Assembly (NCBI RefSeq): GCF_016919245.1 | Contig: NZ_JAFEJA010000001.1 | Location: 3,320,001 to 3,384,000, forward strand | Reading direction: 5' to 3' | From: Streptomyces zhihengii | GTDB taxonomy: Bacteria > Actinomycetota > Actinomycetes > Streptomycetales > Streptomycetaceae | Length of the DNA stretch: 64,000 nucleotides | Shown here: in pieces, positions 6,944 through 14,761 of the stretch | How positions within the stretch are numbered: position 1 is the first letter of the stretch | How the letters are laid out: each line of letters begins with the position of its first letter | The notes under the pieces: generated by a model | The model's input: the letters and a program-made list of their open reading frames with translations, nothing else | Told to the model about the DNA's origin: nothing | The model's database searches: none | Program-made: the position numbers and the translations under genes

Positions 6944-8876
6944 CCCGGAACGGTCTCGCGTACTCCTCATCGGCTTCTCCGCCTTCGCCGACTTCCCGCC
7001 CGTCCCGGCGGTCCCCAACAACCTGCGACGGCTGAAGGAGATCTTCCGCGACGAGCGGATCTGGGGGATCCGCGGGCGGAACGTCGTCACCCTCACCGGC
7101 AGGCACGGAATGAGCAGGGGCGGCCTGCTGCGCCGGATCCATGACGAAGCCGACCGCGCCGAGGACACCCTCGTCGTGTACTACGCAGGGCACGGCTTCC
7201 TGGACGAGGACGACGACGACAGTCTGCTGCTCGCTCTGCCGGGTTCGAGGAGACGGCAGCACTTCTCGGCCCTTCCCTACGAGGAGTTGCGCCGGGCGGT
7301 GCGCAACTCCGGGGCGCGACGGAAGGTGGTGATCCTCGACTGCTGCTACTCGGGCCGGGCGCACGCGAACGGCCACCTCGACGGTTCGGTTCCGGGCGAA
7401 CACCGGGAGGTCGCTCACCAGGCTCCGATCGAAGGTGCCTGTGTCCTCACCGCCACCTCCGACTACGCCAGGGCCCGCGCATCGCCGGACCAGCCGTACA
7501 CGGCGTTCAGCGGCGCGCTCATCTCGGCACTGGAGAACGGGGTTCCCGGAGCGGGACCGCACCTCGACATCCGGGCGGTCTTCGGCGCGCTGCGCCAGGA
7601 GATGCGCAGTCAGGGCCTCCCGCGGCCGCATCTGAGCACGCGGGACGACGGCAGCGCGCTCGTGCTGGGCCGCAACCTCGCGCACGACGGGGACACCGCC
7701 CTGTCCCCGCCGGAGGAGTCCGGAGCGGCTTCCCCGCCACCGCGGAGCGATTTGGTACGACGGCGGCCCCGGCCGGCGGTCCTGCGCCGCCTGGCCGTCG
7801 GGGTGAGCGCCCTGGCCGTGGTGGCGGCCACCGTCACCTTCGTCGTCACGAAGCACCAGGACACACCGGCCTCCGCGGGGGCGTGCCCGGCCGAGGGGTC
7901 CCGGCAGGCCGACCTCGTGCCCGCCGGCCGGCCGGACAGCAGGACCCGCTTCCCCGGGGCGACGGGCTTCAGTCTGCCGAACGACCTCGTCGGTCCGATG
8001 ACGGTGATCGGATTCGAGCCACCGCCCGCCGTCGGCGGGCATCCTGGAACGTATCTGTGGCAACCCGAGCGCCGGTGCTTCGCGGCACCCGCGGGCTTCG
8101 GAAGCGACTATCTGGATGTCGCCGTCAGCCCTGACGGACAGTGGATCGCAGGCGTGGACATGCGCAATGTGCCCGGCGCGCCGGTGACCGTCATGGACCG
8201 GAAAGGCGGCAGCAGAAGAGTCGTCCCCGTCCCACCCGGGATGTACGCCACCCATCTCCAGTGGAACAGGCGGAGCGACACACTGCTCTTCACCCAGGCG
8301 CGGGCCGACACCCGGCACGACTACACCATCACGCGAGGGGCGGACGCGGTCACCCTCGCTCTGCACGAGGCGAAGCCGAAGGTCCTCGAACTGGGGGCCA
8401 ACGCCCCGTACCAGTGGGGGCCGGACGGCACCATCGCCGGCAACTACGGCTACGCCGATCCGCTCGATGTCCGCATGTTCGACACCTCGGGTCGGCACAA
8501 GTCGACGCTCGAAGGGGTCGGGATTCTCGGGCAGGCCGGGATGAAGGGATTCTCGCCGTCGGAAGCGGAGATGGTGACCCATTGCCCGGGCGGACCGGAC
8601 GAGCACTGGGCCTGCGTCTGGGATGTCCGGCGAGGAGACCTCGTCGGCACCCATCCGGCGGGCCGTGTCTTCCCGGGCCGGCCCTTCGGCAGCCTGGGCT
8701 GGTACGACGACAAGCACCTCCTGATGACCGTCTGGGACGTCGAGACGGACTGGTGGGCGACGGCCGTCCGGGACATCGGGACCCCCGGGCCGGGGTCGGC
8801 CGCCGGCCGGACGACCGTCCTCGGGCGGATGGCCGACAAGGGCGGCCACCTCATCTTCGCCCCCGCCCCCTCCTGA
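6930..8876 (+). CDS. Membrane-anchored caspase-like peptidase with C-terminal propeller-like domain
   Basis: 648 residues from GTG 6930 (GGAGGGG eight bases upstream). Residues 1-230 are a caspase/peptidase C14 domain. The catalytic His88 lies in VVYYAGHGF and Cys139 in VVILDCCYSG. Acidic loops follow the histidine. A basic, proline-rich stretch leads to one membrane helix at about residues 290-312 (LAVGVSALAVVAATVTFVV). The remaining 335 residues would lie outside the cell. They contain repeated motifs such as VAVSPDGQWIAGVD and LQWNRRSDTLLFT, which look like WD40/TolB propeller blades. So an inner-face protease may be gated by an outer-face sensor or by the coupled EACC1-like protein. A programmed-death or anti-phage role is inferred from family context. 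Unlike many relatives, no NTPase is fused or adjacent. Confidence 0.85.
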   Translation: MTVPDPERSRVLLIGFSAFADFPPVPAVPNNLRRLKEIFRDERIWGIRGRNVVTLTGRHGMSRGGLLRRIHDEADRAEDTLVVYYAGHGFLDEDDDDSLLLALPGSRRRQHFSALPYEELRRAVRNSGARRKVVILDCCYSGRAHANGHLDGSVPGEHREVAHQAPIEGACVLTATSDYARARASPDQPYTAFSGALISALENGVPGAGPHLDIRAVFGALRQEMRSQGLPRPHLSTRDDGSALVLGRNLAHDGDTALSPPEESGAASPPPRSDLVRRRPRPAVLRRLAVGVSALAVVAATVTFVVTKHQDTPASAGACPAEGSRQADLVPAGRPDSRTRFPGATGFSLPNDLVGPMTVIGFEPPPAVGGHPGTYLWQPERRCFAAPAGFGSDYLDVAVSPDGQWIAGVDMRNVPGAPVTVMDRKGGSRRVVPVPPGMYATHLQWNRRSDTLLFTQARADTRHDYTITRGADAVTLALHEAKPKVLELGANAPYQWGPDGTIAGNYGYADPLDVRMFDTSGRHKSTLEGVGILGQAGMKGFSPSEAEMVTHCPGGPDEHWACVWDVRRGDLVGTHPAGRVFPGRPFGSLGWYDDKHLLMTVWDVETDWWATAVRDIGTPGPGSAAGRTTVLGRMADKGGHLIFAPAPS

Positions 8877-8934
8877 CGCCCGGCCCCGCGGCCGGATGGT
8901 GACGGGCGAGGTCGCCCCGGGCAGGATGGCGCGC

Positions 8935-9411
8935 ATGGCCGACGACGGGAACACGATCTTCACGCTGCCCCACGGCGCGAGCGGCTTCTCCACCCGGGCG
9001 GCCGGTCCGCTGCCGGTGACCGACACGCGTGCCTTCCGCCGCGCCCTCTTCACGGCGGCCCGTGCCGCCGGGGGCGAGGCCGGCGAGGTGGAACGGCAGA
9101 CGTATCCGCTGAGCTTCCACACCGGCGCCGTCGTCCTCCGCGAGGACGAGCACGTCGTCCTGTGCCATGCCCACCTCCCGTGGATCGCCTTCGCGACGGA
9201 ACGCCGCAACTGGTACACCGAGCAGTTCGGCGATCCCCCGCCGTGGGCGTCGGCCTTCGCGGAGGCGGGCTTCGACGTCCTCGGGCGCGAGCACCTCCTG
9301 ACCCCGCTCGCCGAGGTGGACACCTCGTTCCTGTCGCGCGCCGAGTGGTACAACGTGCGCACGTACGGGGTCGACACGCTCGGCGGCGTCCTCTTCAACG
9401 CCTGGGCCTGA
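8935..9411 (+). CDS. Uncharacterised 158-residue protein
   Basis: I do not recognise the family. The protein is mixed alpha/beta and rich in Trp, His and Phe, with no signal peptide or membrane helix. The segment HLPWIAFATERRNWYTEQFGD suggests a compact soluble domain. ATG 8935 is seven bases after CAGGAT, the spacing of a leaderless -10 box. Upstream ATG 8926 and ATG 8896 are in frame but have no ribosome-binding site. It follows the caspase gene by 58 bases and may have its own promoter, so membership in the caspase module is uncertain. Confidence 0.7.
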   Translation: MADDGNTIFTLPHGASGFSTRAAGPLPVTDTRAFRRALFTAARAAGGEAGEVERQTYPLSFHTGAVVLREDEHVVLCHAHLPWIAFATERRNWYTEQFGDPPPWASAFAEAGFDVLGREHLLTPLAEVDTSFLSRAEWYNVRTYGVDTLGGVLFNAWA

Positions 9412-9635
9412 CCGCCGGGCCACCCCACGACCGCGCCCTCCGCCCGGAGTGCCGCAACCCTCGCGTCCGGTCCGCCCGGCCCGTGCGGACCTTGCCCGAA
9501 CCCGGCAGCCGGGCGCGGCGGTTGACTGCCCGCCCGGGGGCCTGCGGGACCGCCCCCGGCACCCGTAGCGTCGCCCTCGGCGGCGACCGGGGCCACCGGC
9601 CCCGCGCACGACCGCGTACGAGGGAGGCGGAGCAG

Positions 9636-9914
9636 GTGGACTGGAACGAGCCCGTGTTCAAGCGCAGCAAGTGGGGCACCAGCCGCTACGTCTACAACGC
9701 GGAGAACCCCCTCGGGATGGCGCTGATCGTCCTGAGCGTCATCGTCACCGTGACGGTGCTGGTGATGATGCAGACCCGGTCGGGCCCCTTCGCCCTGGAC
9801 GACCGCCCCGCCCCGGACCCGCCCGCCCCGTCCGTCTACGTACCGGACGCGTACCTGCCGGACATGGACGCGCCCGGCGGCCCGACGGCCTCTTTGGAGG
9901 TGCCGACTCCCTGA
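9636..9914 (+). CDS. Small single-pass membrane protein
   Basis: 92 residues from GTG 9636 with GGGAGGCGG upstream. A polar N-terminus (VDWNEPVFKRSKWGTSRYVY) is followed by one membrane helix at residues 27-49 (GMALIVLSVIVTVTVLVMMQT). The outer tail is Pro/Asp-rich and ends in DMDAPGGPTASLEVPTP. The last 79 bases overlap the convergent HATPase gene. No family recognised. The 224-base gap before it holds no other feature I can support. Confidence 0.65.
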   Translation: MDWNEPVFKRSKWGTSRYVYNAENPLGMALIVLSVIVTVTVLVMMQTRSGPFALDDRPAPDPPAPSVYVPDAYLPDMDAPGGPTASLEVPTP

Positions 9915-10297
9915 CCCCCGTGTCCGTGGCCGGTGGGACCGGGCAGCTCGCACCAGACCGTCTTGCCGCCCGGCGCCTGCCCGACGCCCCACCGCAGACT
10001 GAGCGCGTCCAGCAGGGCGAGCCCGCGCCCGCCCTCGTCGTCCTCGGCCGCGCTGCGCAGCACGGGCAGCGCACGGGGGTCGGGGTCGGTGACCTCCAGC
10101 CGCATCCGGCCCCGGTCGCAGGTGACCCGCAGCGTGACCGGCACCCCGGCGCCGACGTGACGGATCACGTTGGTCAGCAACTCGTCGGCGCAGAGCTGGA
10201 GATCACCGCCGTACGCGCGCAGCAGGCGGCGCGCGGCGGGGACGGACTCCGGCGTCGCGAGCAGGTCGAGGGCGAGGACGGAGACGGGCGGCCTCAT
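9836..10297 (-). CDS. HATPase anti-sigma/serine kinase-like ATP-binding protein
   Basis: 153-residue GHKL ATPase of the SpoIIAB/RsbW type. The N box ADELLTNVIRHV lies around residue 37-48, with conserved Glu and Asn for Mg-ATP. A G1-like VTDPDP and a G2-like GGRGLALLDAL follow. The Gly/Pro tail is a poorly conserved extension covering the end of the convergent membrane-protein gene. In Streptomyces such proteins are found next to XRE/DUF397 pairs (the WhiJ/AbaA-type clusters). They are thought to modulate the regulator. Its ATG overlaps the stop of the upstream small gene (ATGA at 10294-10297), so they are co-translated. Confidence 0.85.
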   Translation of the reverse strand: MRPPVSVLALDLLATPESVPAARRLLRAYGGDLQLCADELLTNVIRHVGAGVPVTLRVTCDRGRMRLEVTDPDPRALPVLRSAAEDDEGGRGLALLDALSLRWGVGQAPGGKTVWCELPGPTGHGHGGQGVGTSKEAVGPPGASMSGRYASGT

Positions 10298-10512
10298 CGC
10301 CCGGCCCCCTTGCGCAGGGCGGCGGTCAGCGCCCTCGCGGTGAGCACGTTGCAGTTGCCGAGGGAGACCAGGGGCCGGGTCGGGTAGCGGGAGGCGAACG
10401 TCGGCAGGTCGACGCCGAGGGACGGGAGCGTGATGCCGTGCGCGGCGAGGGCCGCCCTCAGCTCCTCGGCGCAGGTGTCCGCGTCGGGGTGGTGGTCGTG
10501 CGTGGGGGGCAA
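10294..10512 (-). CDS. Small conserved protein coupled to the HATPase
   Basis: 72 residues: a His/Asp-rich N-terminus, then an amphipathic helix (CAEELRAALAAHGI) and the segment YPTRPLVSLGNCNVLTARALTAAL. I chose TTG 10512 because GGAAGG lies nine bases upstream and no ATG or GTG fits the frame. The stop overlaps the HATPase start by four bases. It belongs to the same divergent regulatory locus as the XRE and DUF397 genes. Function unknown. Confidence 0.65.
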   Translation of the reverse strand: MPPTHDHHPDADTCAEELRAALAAHGITLPSLGVDLPTFASRYPTRPLVSLGNCNVLTARALTAALRKGAGR

Positions 10513-10677
10513 GGGGTCACACCTTCCAGTGCGCTGGGTGACGAACTGCTCACACCCTGGCGCGGTGCCGCGTACCGTGAGAAGCCTTTCGGAGCCCCGC
10601 CGTGAACTGCGGTGACACGGGGCGTGGTTGGTATCGGGCGTGGACACCCCGGGAAGCGGCACCAGGAGCGGTGAACG

Positions 10678-11532
10678 ATGGGACAGCGCAAGGACATCGA
10701 CGGCTCGGCAAGCGTCCCCACCTTCTACGGCAAGGAACTGCGGTGGAAGCGCGAGGAGGCGGGGCTGACACTCACCCAGCTCGTCGAGGGCAGCTTCTAC
10801 GGCCCGAGCCACCTCAGCGAGATCGAGCGCGGGGAGCGCCGGATGCCGGCGGAGCTGGCCTCGCACGTGGACCGGGTGCTCGGCACGGACGGGTTCTTCC
10901 AGCGCCGCTGCGAGGACGTGCGGAACGCGCGGCGGCGCGGGCACGCGCGGTACTTCGAGCGGGTGCTGGAGGCGGAGAAGCACGCGGAGTCCATCGAGGA
11001 GTGGTGCCCGACGCTGATCCCGGGGTTGTTGCAGACGGACGCGTATGCGCGGGCGGTGGTGCGGGCGACGCATCCGCTGGCGCGGGACGAGGAGGTCGAG
11101 GAGAAGGTGAGCGCGCGGATGGCGCGGGCCCAACTCTTCGACGTGGACCACCGGTCACCGGTGTACTGGGCGATTCTCTCCGAGTCGCTGATCCGGCAAC
11201 CGATCCTGCCGCCCGGGCAGATGGCTGAGCAATGGGGGCACATCGCGGCACTCGCGCGAAGGCGCCGGATCGTTCCCCAGGTGCTTCCGTGGAACTGTGG
11301 AGCGCACCCGTTCATGCTCGGCACCGCCAAGGTCATGGCTTTCCCAGATGCACCACCGCTCGTGTACACGGAAGCGCTGCACAGCGGGGACACCATCGAC
11401 GATCCGGCCCTCGTGAAGGAGTACCGCAGGTCGTACGATCTGCTCAGGGCCGCCGCGCTGCCGCCGGAGGCGTCCCTCGCCCTGATCGAGCGCGCGGCTG
11501 AGGATCACCGACATGGCAAGCAGGACGATTGA
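10678..11532 (+). CDS. XRE-family regulator with DUF5753 domain (WhiJ/AbaA-type)
   Basis: 284 residues. Residues 15-65 are an XRE helix-turn-helix: ELRWKREEAGLTLTQLVEGS, then YGPSHLSEIERGERRMP. The remainder is the DUF5753 helical domain with WCPTLIPGLLQTDAYARAV and a tryptophan-containing dimer region. These regulators act with DUF397 proteins in Streptomyces development and antibiotic control (for example WhiJ, and the bldB-region genes). Its end overlaps the DUF397 gene by 20 bases. It faces the small-protein/HATPase pair across a 165-base divergent promoter region. Confidence 0.92.
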   Translation: MGQRKDIDGSASVPTFYGKELRWKREEAGLTLTQLVEGSFYGPSHLSEIERGERRMPAELASHVDRVLGTDGFFQRRCEDVRNARRRGHARYFERVLEAEKHAESIEEWCPTLIPGLLQTDAYARAVVRATHPLARDEEVEEKVSARMARAQLFDVDHRSPVYWAILSESLIRQPILPPGQMAEQWGHIAALARRRRIVPQVLPWNCGAHPFMLGTAKVMAFPDAPPLVYTEALHSGDTIDDPALVKEYRRSYDLLRAAALPPEASLALIERAAEDHRHGKQDD

Positions 11533-11803
11533 CCTGAGCACCGCCGTCTGGCGCAAGTCGAGCTACAGCAACGGCAGCGGCGGCGACTGCGTCGAGGTCG
11601 CCGAGGCGTTCCCCGGCGCGGCCACCTGGCGCAAGTCCACGTACAGCAACGGCGACGGCGGCGACTGCGTCGAGGTCTGCGACGCGCACCCCGGCGTCGT
11701 CCCCGTGCGGGACTCGAAGGTGCCCCACGGGCCGGTCCTCACGATCGCCGGGCCCGCGTGGACCGCCTTCGTCGCCTCGCTCACGGGGGACGACGCCGCA
11801 TAG
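11513..11803 (+). CDS. DUF397 protein with a duplicated core
   Basis: 96 residues. The DUF397 core WRKSxYSNGxGGDCVEV occurs twice in a row, at residues 11-27 (WRKSSYSNGSGG...) and 34-50 (WRKSTYSNGDGG...), followed by the usual single tail ending VRDSKVPHGPVLTIAGPAWTAFV. Most DUF397 proteins are about 60-75 residues with one core, so this is an internal tandem duplication. The DNA of both cores is almost identical. It partners the overlapping XRE gene and probably tunes or antagonises its DNA binding. Confidence 0.92.
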   Translation: MASRTIDLSTAVWRKSSYSNGSGGDCVEVAEAFPGAATWRKSTYSNGDGGDCVEVCDAHPGVVPVRDSKVPHGPVLTIAGPAWTAFVASLTGDDAA

Positions 11804-11809
11804 CGGCGG

Positions 11810-13234
11810 CTACCCGAGGTCGGCCTCGATCACCGTGCGGGTGATCAGGGGCCGGTCCCGCAACGCGAGGATCTCGTTGGCGAGTTCCACGGTCTCCAGG
11901 GGGTTCCGCTCGCCGTGGACCTCGATCGCGGCGGCCAGGAGGCCGCGCGGCACGGCGTCCGCGTCGAGCAGGACGCGCCAGTCCTCCGGGGACAGGTCGA
12001 GGAACTCCAGGCCGTCGAGGCGGGCGATCTCCAGCGGGTCGGCGAGGGTGCCCGGGTAGGCGGTCAGGGTGCGCAGGCGCGGGAGGCCGAAGAGCGGTGC
12101 GAGGCCGACCGGTTCGCCCTCCATCACGCCGAGGCTCAGCGCCTCCAGCCCGGGGTGGGCGGCTGCCTCCACGCTGGGGACGGAGCTGCGGTTCACCCAG
12201 GCCACGACCGGCTTCGCGGCGGCGGTGCCCGCGCCCCGGCCGTCCGCGGCGTGCCGGTCGAGCACCAGGTCGGTGAGGGAGTCGGCGACCAGGCCCGCGC
12301 CGATGTTCTCCTCGTGGCTCATCACGATGACCTGCCCGAGGTGTCCGCCCGGCCCGGGGGTCAGGTCGACGGCGATCCGGTCGCCGCCGCCGGTGTCCCC
12401 GAAGACGATCCAGCCCGGCGAGCCGACGAGCCCCTGCACGGCGGCGTCGGGCCGGGTGTCCACGGCGTCCATCGCCGCGTACTTCCACGGCGCCGGGCGG
12501 GAGGCGTTGTCCGCGACGTACACCTCGTCCAGCGCGAGGAGTTCGCAGCCGACCGCCTTCGCCATCCGGGTCGCCGCGCCGTAGTCCTCGCCGAGGTCCT
12601 GCCAGCGGGCCCGGACGACCCGGTAGAGGGCCTTCAGCTCCTCCGGCAGCGTGATCCCCAGGCGGGCCCCGGTCGCCGCGATCTCCTCCTCGGTGGCGCC
12701 GATCGCGTCGGGCAGCCGCTCGCGGAGCGTGCGCTCCAGCAGTGCGGGGTCGGCGGTCGGGGCGGGTGCCGCGCGCGGTGACGGGTCCGGCAACCGGCGC
12801 CACGGCTCGGGGACGGCCCCCTCGGCCAGCACGAGCGCGCCGACGGGCTGGGACACACCGGACTCGACCGAGGGCCCCAGGTCGATGAAGTGGACCCGTA
12901 CCGTGCCGGGGGCGGGGGCCTCCATGACGAAGGAGACGTGGTCGACGCCCTCCTCCACCAGGACGTTCCGCACCTTCTCGACCGCGTCGAACTCGGCCTG
13001 CATGTCGCTCACCAGAGCCGCCCGCCCGGGCTGGAACACGGGCCGGGCCACCGGCACGCTCCAGCCCCCGCGGCCGACCGTCCCCGTCACGTATCCGCCG
13101 GGCGCGGCGAGGTGTTCGGCGTTGTCCTGGAGCATGAGCCGCAGCAGCGGCTCCCAGGTCGTGACGTCGTGTATCGGGGACAACTCTTCCTCCGTGGTGT
13201 GGTGTGCGGAGCCCGCAGGGCGTCCGGTCGTCAT
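11810..13234 (-). CDS. SMI1/KNR4-like protein with leucine-rich tail
   Basis: 474 residues if the ATG at 13234 is used. That ATG overlaps the stop of the signal-peptidase-like gene (ATGA), suggesting coupled translation. Residues about 10-170 form an N-terminal domain that occurs in other streptomycete proteins (TWEPLLRLMLQDNAEHLAAPGG). The middle has the SMI1/KNR4 (SUKH) fold signature: a helix followed by LGITLPEELKALYRVVRARW and later GWIVFGDTGGGDRIAVDL. The C-terminus has LRR-like strands (LEALSLGVMEG, LRTLTAYPGTL, LEFLDLSPEDW). SUKH proteins often act as immunity proteins or protein-binding modules. A TTG at 13180 just behind GAGGAAGAG is an alternative start. Confidence 0.8.
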   Translation of the reverse strand: MTTGRPAGSAHHTTEEELSPIHDVTTWEPLLRLMLQDNAEHLAAPGGYVTGTVGRGGWSVPVARPVFQPGRAALVSDMQAEFDAVEKVRNVLVEEGVDHVSFVMEAPAPGTVRVHFIDLGPSVESGVSQPVGALVLAEGAVPEPWRRLPDPSPRAAPAPTADPALLERTLRERLPDAIGATEEEIAATGARLGITLPEELKALYRVVRARWQDLGEDYGAATRMAKAVGCELLALDEVYVADNASRPAPWKYAAMDAVDTRPDAAVQGLVGSPGWIVFGDTGGGDRIAVDLTPGPGGHLGQVIVMSHEENIGAGLVADSLTDLVLDRHAADGRGAGTAAAKPVVAWVNRSSVPSVEAAAHPGLEALSLGVMEGEPVGLAPLFGLPRLRTLTAYPGTLADPLEIARLDGLEFLDLSPEDWRVLLDADAVPRGLLAAAIEVHGERNPLETVELANEILALRDRPLITRTVIEADLG

Positions 13235-13851
13235 CCGACGGGCAGGCGGCGGCGACCGGCGATCTCCGTCGCAAGCGCGCCGCCGACGAGGACGAGTCCG
13301 AGCAGCGCGGTCAGGCCCGCACCGTAGAGGTGGGAGCGGTCGTCGAGCGCGCGGGCCCGGACCTCCTCCTGTGCGGCCGTGCCGGAGCGGTCGTCGAGGA
13401 AGTACCGGGAGTCCATGGAGTTCGCCCGGTGGTCGCCGAGCAGGAACAGCCTGCCCTCGGGGACGGTCACGTCGTACTCGGGAGCCCCGGCGCCCGACGG
13501 GTCTCCGTCCTTGACGTACGGCTCCTCCAGCGGTTTCCCGTTCACGGTCACCGGCTCGCCCGGCCGCTGCGCGACCCGGTCGCCGCCGACGCCGATGACG
13601 CGCCGCACGGCGGGCATCCCGCCGTACCACCCGGGCGACGCGTGCAGCACCACGTCGCCCCGCCGCACCTCGCCCGGCTCGACGCGCTCCAGGAAGACCC
13701 GGTCACCGGGCGCGTACGCCGGCCGCATGGACTCGCCCGCGACGACGGCCGTCGTGTGCCCGGCGACGACGTACCAGAGGGCCCCCGCCAGCAGGAGCAG
13801 CCCCACCGCCCCCAGCCCTCGGAAGAACGCCTTCACTCTCCACCCGTGCAC
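13231..13851 (-). CDS. Signal peptidase I-like S26 protein with Lys-to-Arg change
   Basis: 206 residues: an N-terminal membrane anchor (residues 12-32), box B GESMRP with the nucleophile Ser41, then box D-like AVRRVIGVGGD and box E-like LFLLGDHRANSMDSR. A second helix lies near the C-terminus. In type I signal peptidases the position before RVIG is the general-base lysine (for example IKRxxGxPGD). Here it is Arg83 (codon CGG). The protein may therefore be inactive, use another base, or have changed role. It is the first gene of a pair overlapping the SMI1/KNR4 gene by four bases. Confidence 0.85.
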   Translation of the reverse strand: MHGWRVKAFFRGLGAVGLLLLAGALWYVVAGHTTAVVAGESMRPAYAPGDRVFLERVEPGEVRRGDVVLHASPGWYGGMPAVRRVIGVGGDRVAQRPGEPVTVNGKPLEEPYVKDGDPSGAGAPEYDVTVPEGRLFLLGDHRANSMDSRYFLDDRSGTAAQEEVRARALDDRSHLYGAGLTALLGLVLVGGALATEIAGRRRLPVG

Positions 13852-14008
13852 CGGCCCGCCCCTTGATGTCGTCCGTCAACCCTGGTCACGGGCGTGCGTT
13901 CCCCGGACGTGCGGCGGAGCGGGCCCGTGATCGGCAGCGGATTATCGGACGTTCGGCCGACGTCAGGTCAACTCGGATCGCAAAGCGGACATGCGAGCGC
14001 GGTGAGCC

Positions 14009-14569
14009 TCAGCCCGTGACGCGGGCCCGGCGGGAGACGACGGCGCGCAGCACGCGGCGGCCCTCGGTGGAGATCTCCAGGGCGTGGCGCAGGCCGTTGC
14101 CGCCGGGCGGTTCGGCGACGATCTCCAGGATCTGCGCCTGCCGGCGCAGCTCCCCGGCGACCATCGGGCCGACGCCCTCCGGCCCGTCCTCCCGGCAGCG
14201 GGCGAGGAGTTCGGGGCCGCAGTCCCCCACGTCGAAGCGCCGGTGCACCTCCAGCGCCGACGCCGAGCAGCCGTCGGCCCAGGCGCGCAGCGCGTCGGGA
14301 GCCCAGTCGGAGGGGGCGGCGGCGAGCATCGCGCGCACCAGGGCGGCGTCCTCGTCGTCGAGCGCCGTGCTCTCCAGGGCCTGCCGCGCAGCGGCGAGTT
14401 CGCCGGCCCAGCCCTCCTCGCCGCGGGCGATCGACGCCCACAGCGGCCGCAGGACGTCGTCGTCCTGCGCGAGCAGCGGCAGACACCGGTCCAGGCACCC
14501 GAGCCCGCTCGCGGCCAGACCGCGCACGTCGGCCTCTGCGAGGAGTTCCGTCAGGCTCTTGGAGGTCAT
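14009..14569 (-). CDS. Uncharacterised helical protein
   Basis: 186 residues from ATG 14569, with GGAAGG eight bases upstream; the frame is open to 14644 but that start has no such site. The composition is almost entirely helical (ADVRGLAASGLGCLDRCLPLL, ELAAARQALESTALDDEDAALVRAML). The C-terminus is basic (RRVLRAVVSRRARVTG). No signal peptide, membrane helix or motif that I recognise. It resembles a conserved streptomycete hypothetical protein. It stands alone, with the S26 gene upstream in another transcription unit. Confidence 0.75.
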   Translation of the reverse strand: MTSKSLTELLAEADVRGLAASGLGCLDRCLPLLAQDDDVLRPLWASIARGEEGWAGELAAARQALESTALDDEDAALVRAMLAAAPSDWAPDALRAWADGCSASALEVHRRFDVGDCGPELLARCREDGPEGVGPMVAGELRRQAQILEIVAEPPGGNGLRHALEISTEGRRVLRAVVSRRARVTG

Positions 14570-14691
14570 GCGCACGCCTTCCGTCCGGGACGAATCACAC
14601 CCTTGTACCTGTTCGTACTGCGCCAGGTGGCTCGAATGCGTCACTCCGTGGCCGGAACGTTACCGTCGGCGCAGACGGGTGCCCGAAACGG

Positions 14692-14722
14692 CCGTGACCG
14701 GCGCGGTGGGCGCCGGTCACGG
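14692..14722 (-). terminator. Hairpin terminator of the DUF4328 gene
   Basis: Perfect 13-base stem (14692-14704 with 14710-14722) and a five-base loop, 40 bases past the stop at 14762. Confidence 0.75.
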
Positions 14723-14761
14723 TGGTGCGGCGGGCGCGGCGGGCGCCCGGTTCCGGTCCGG

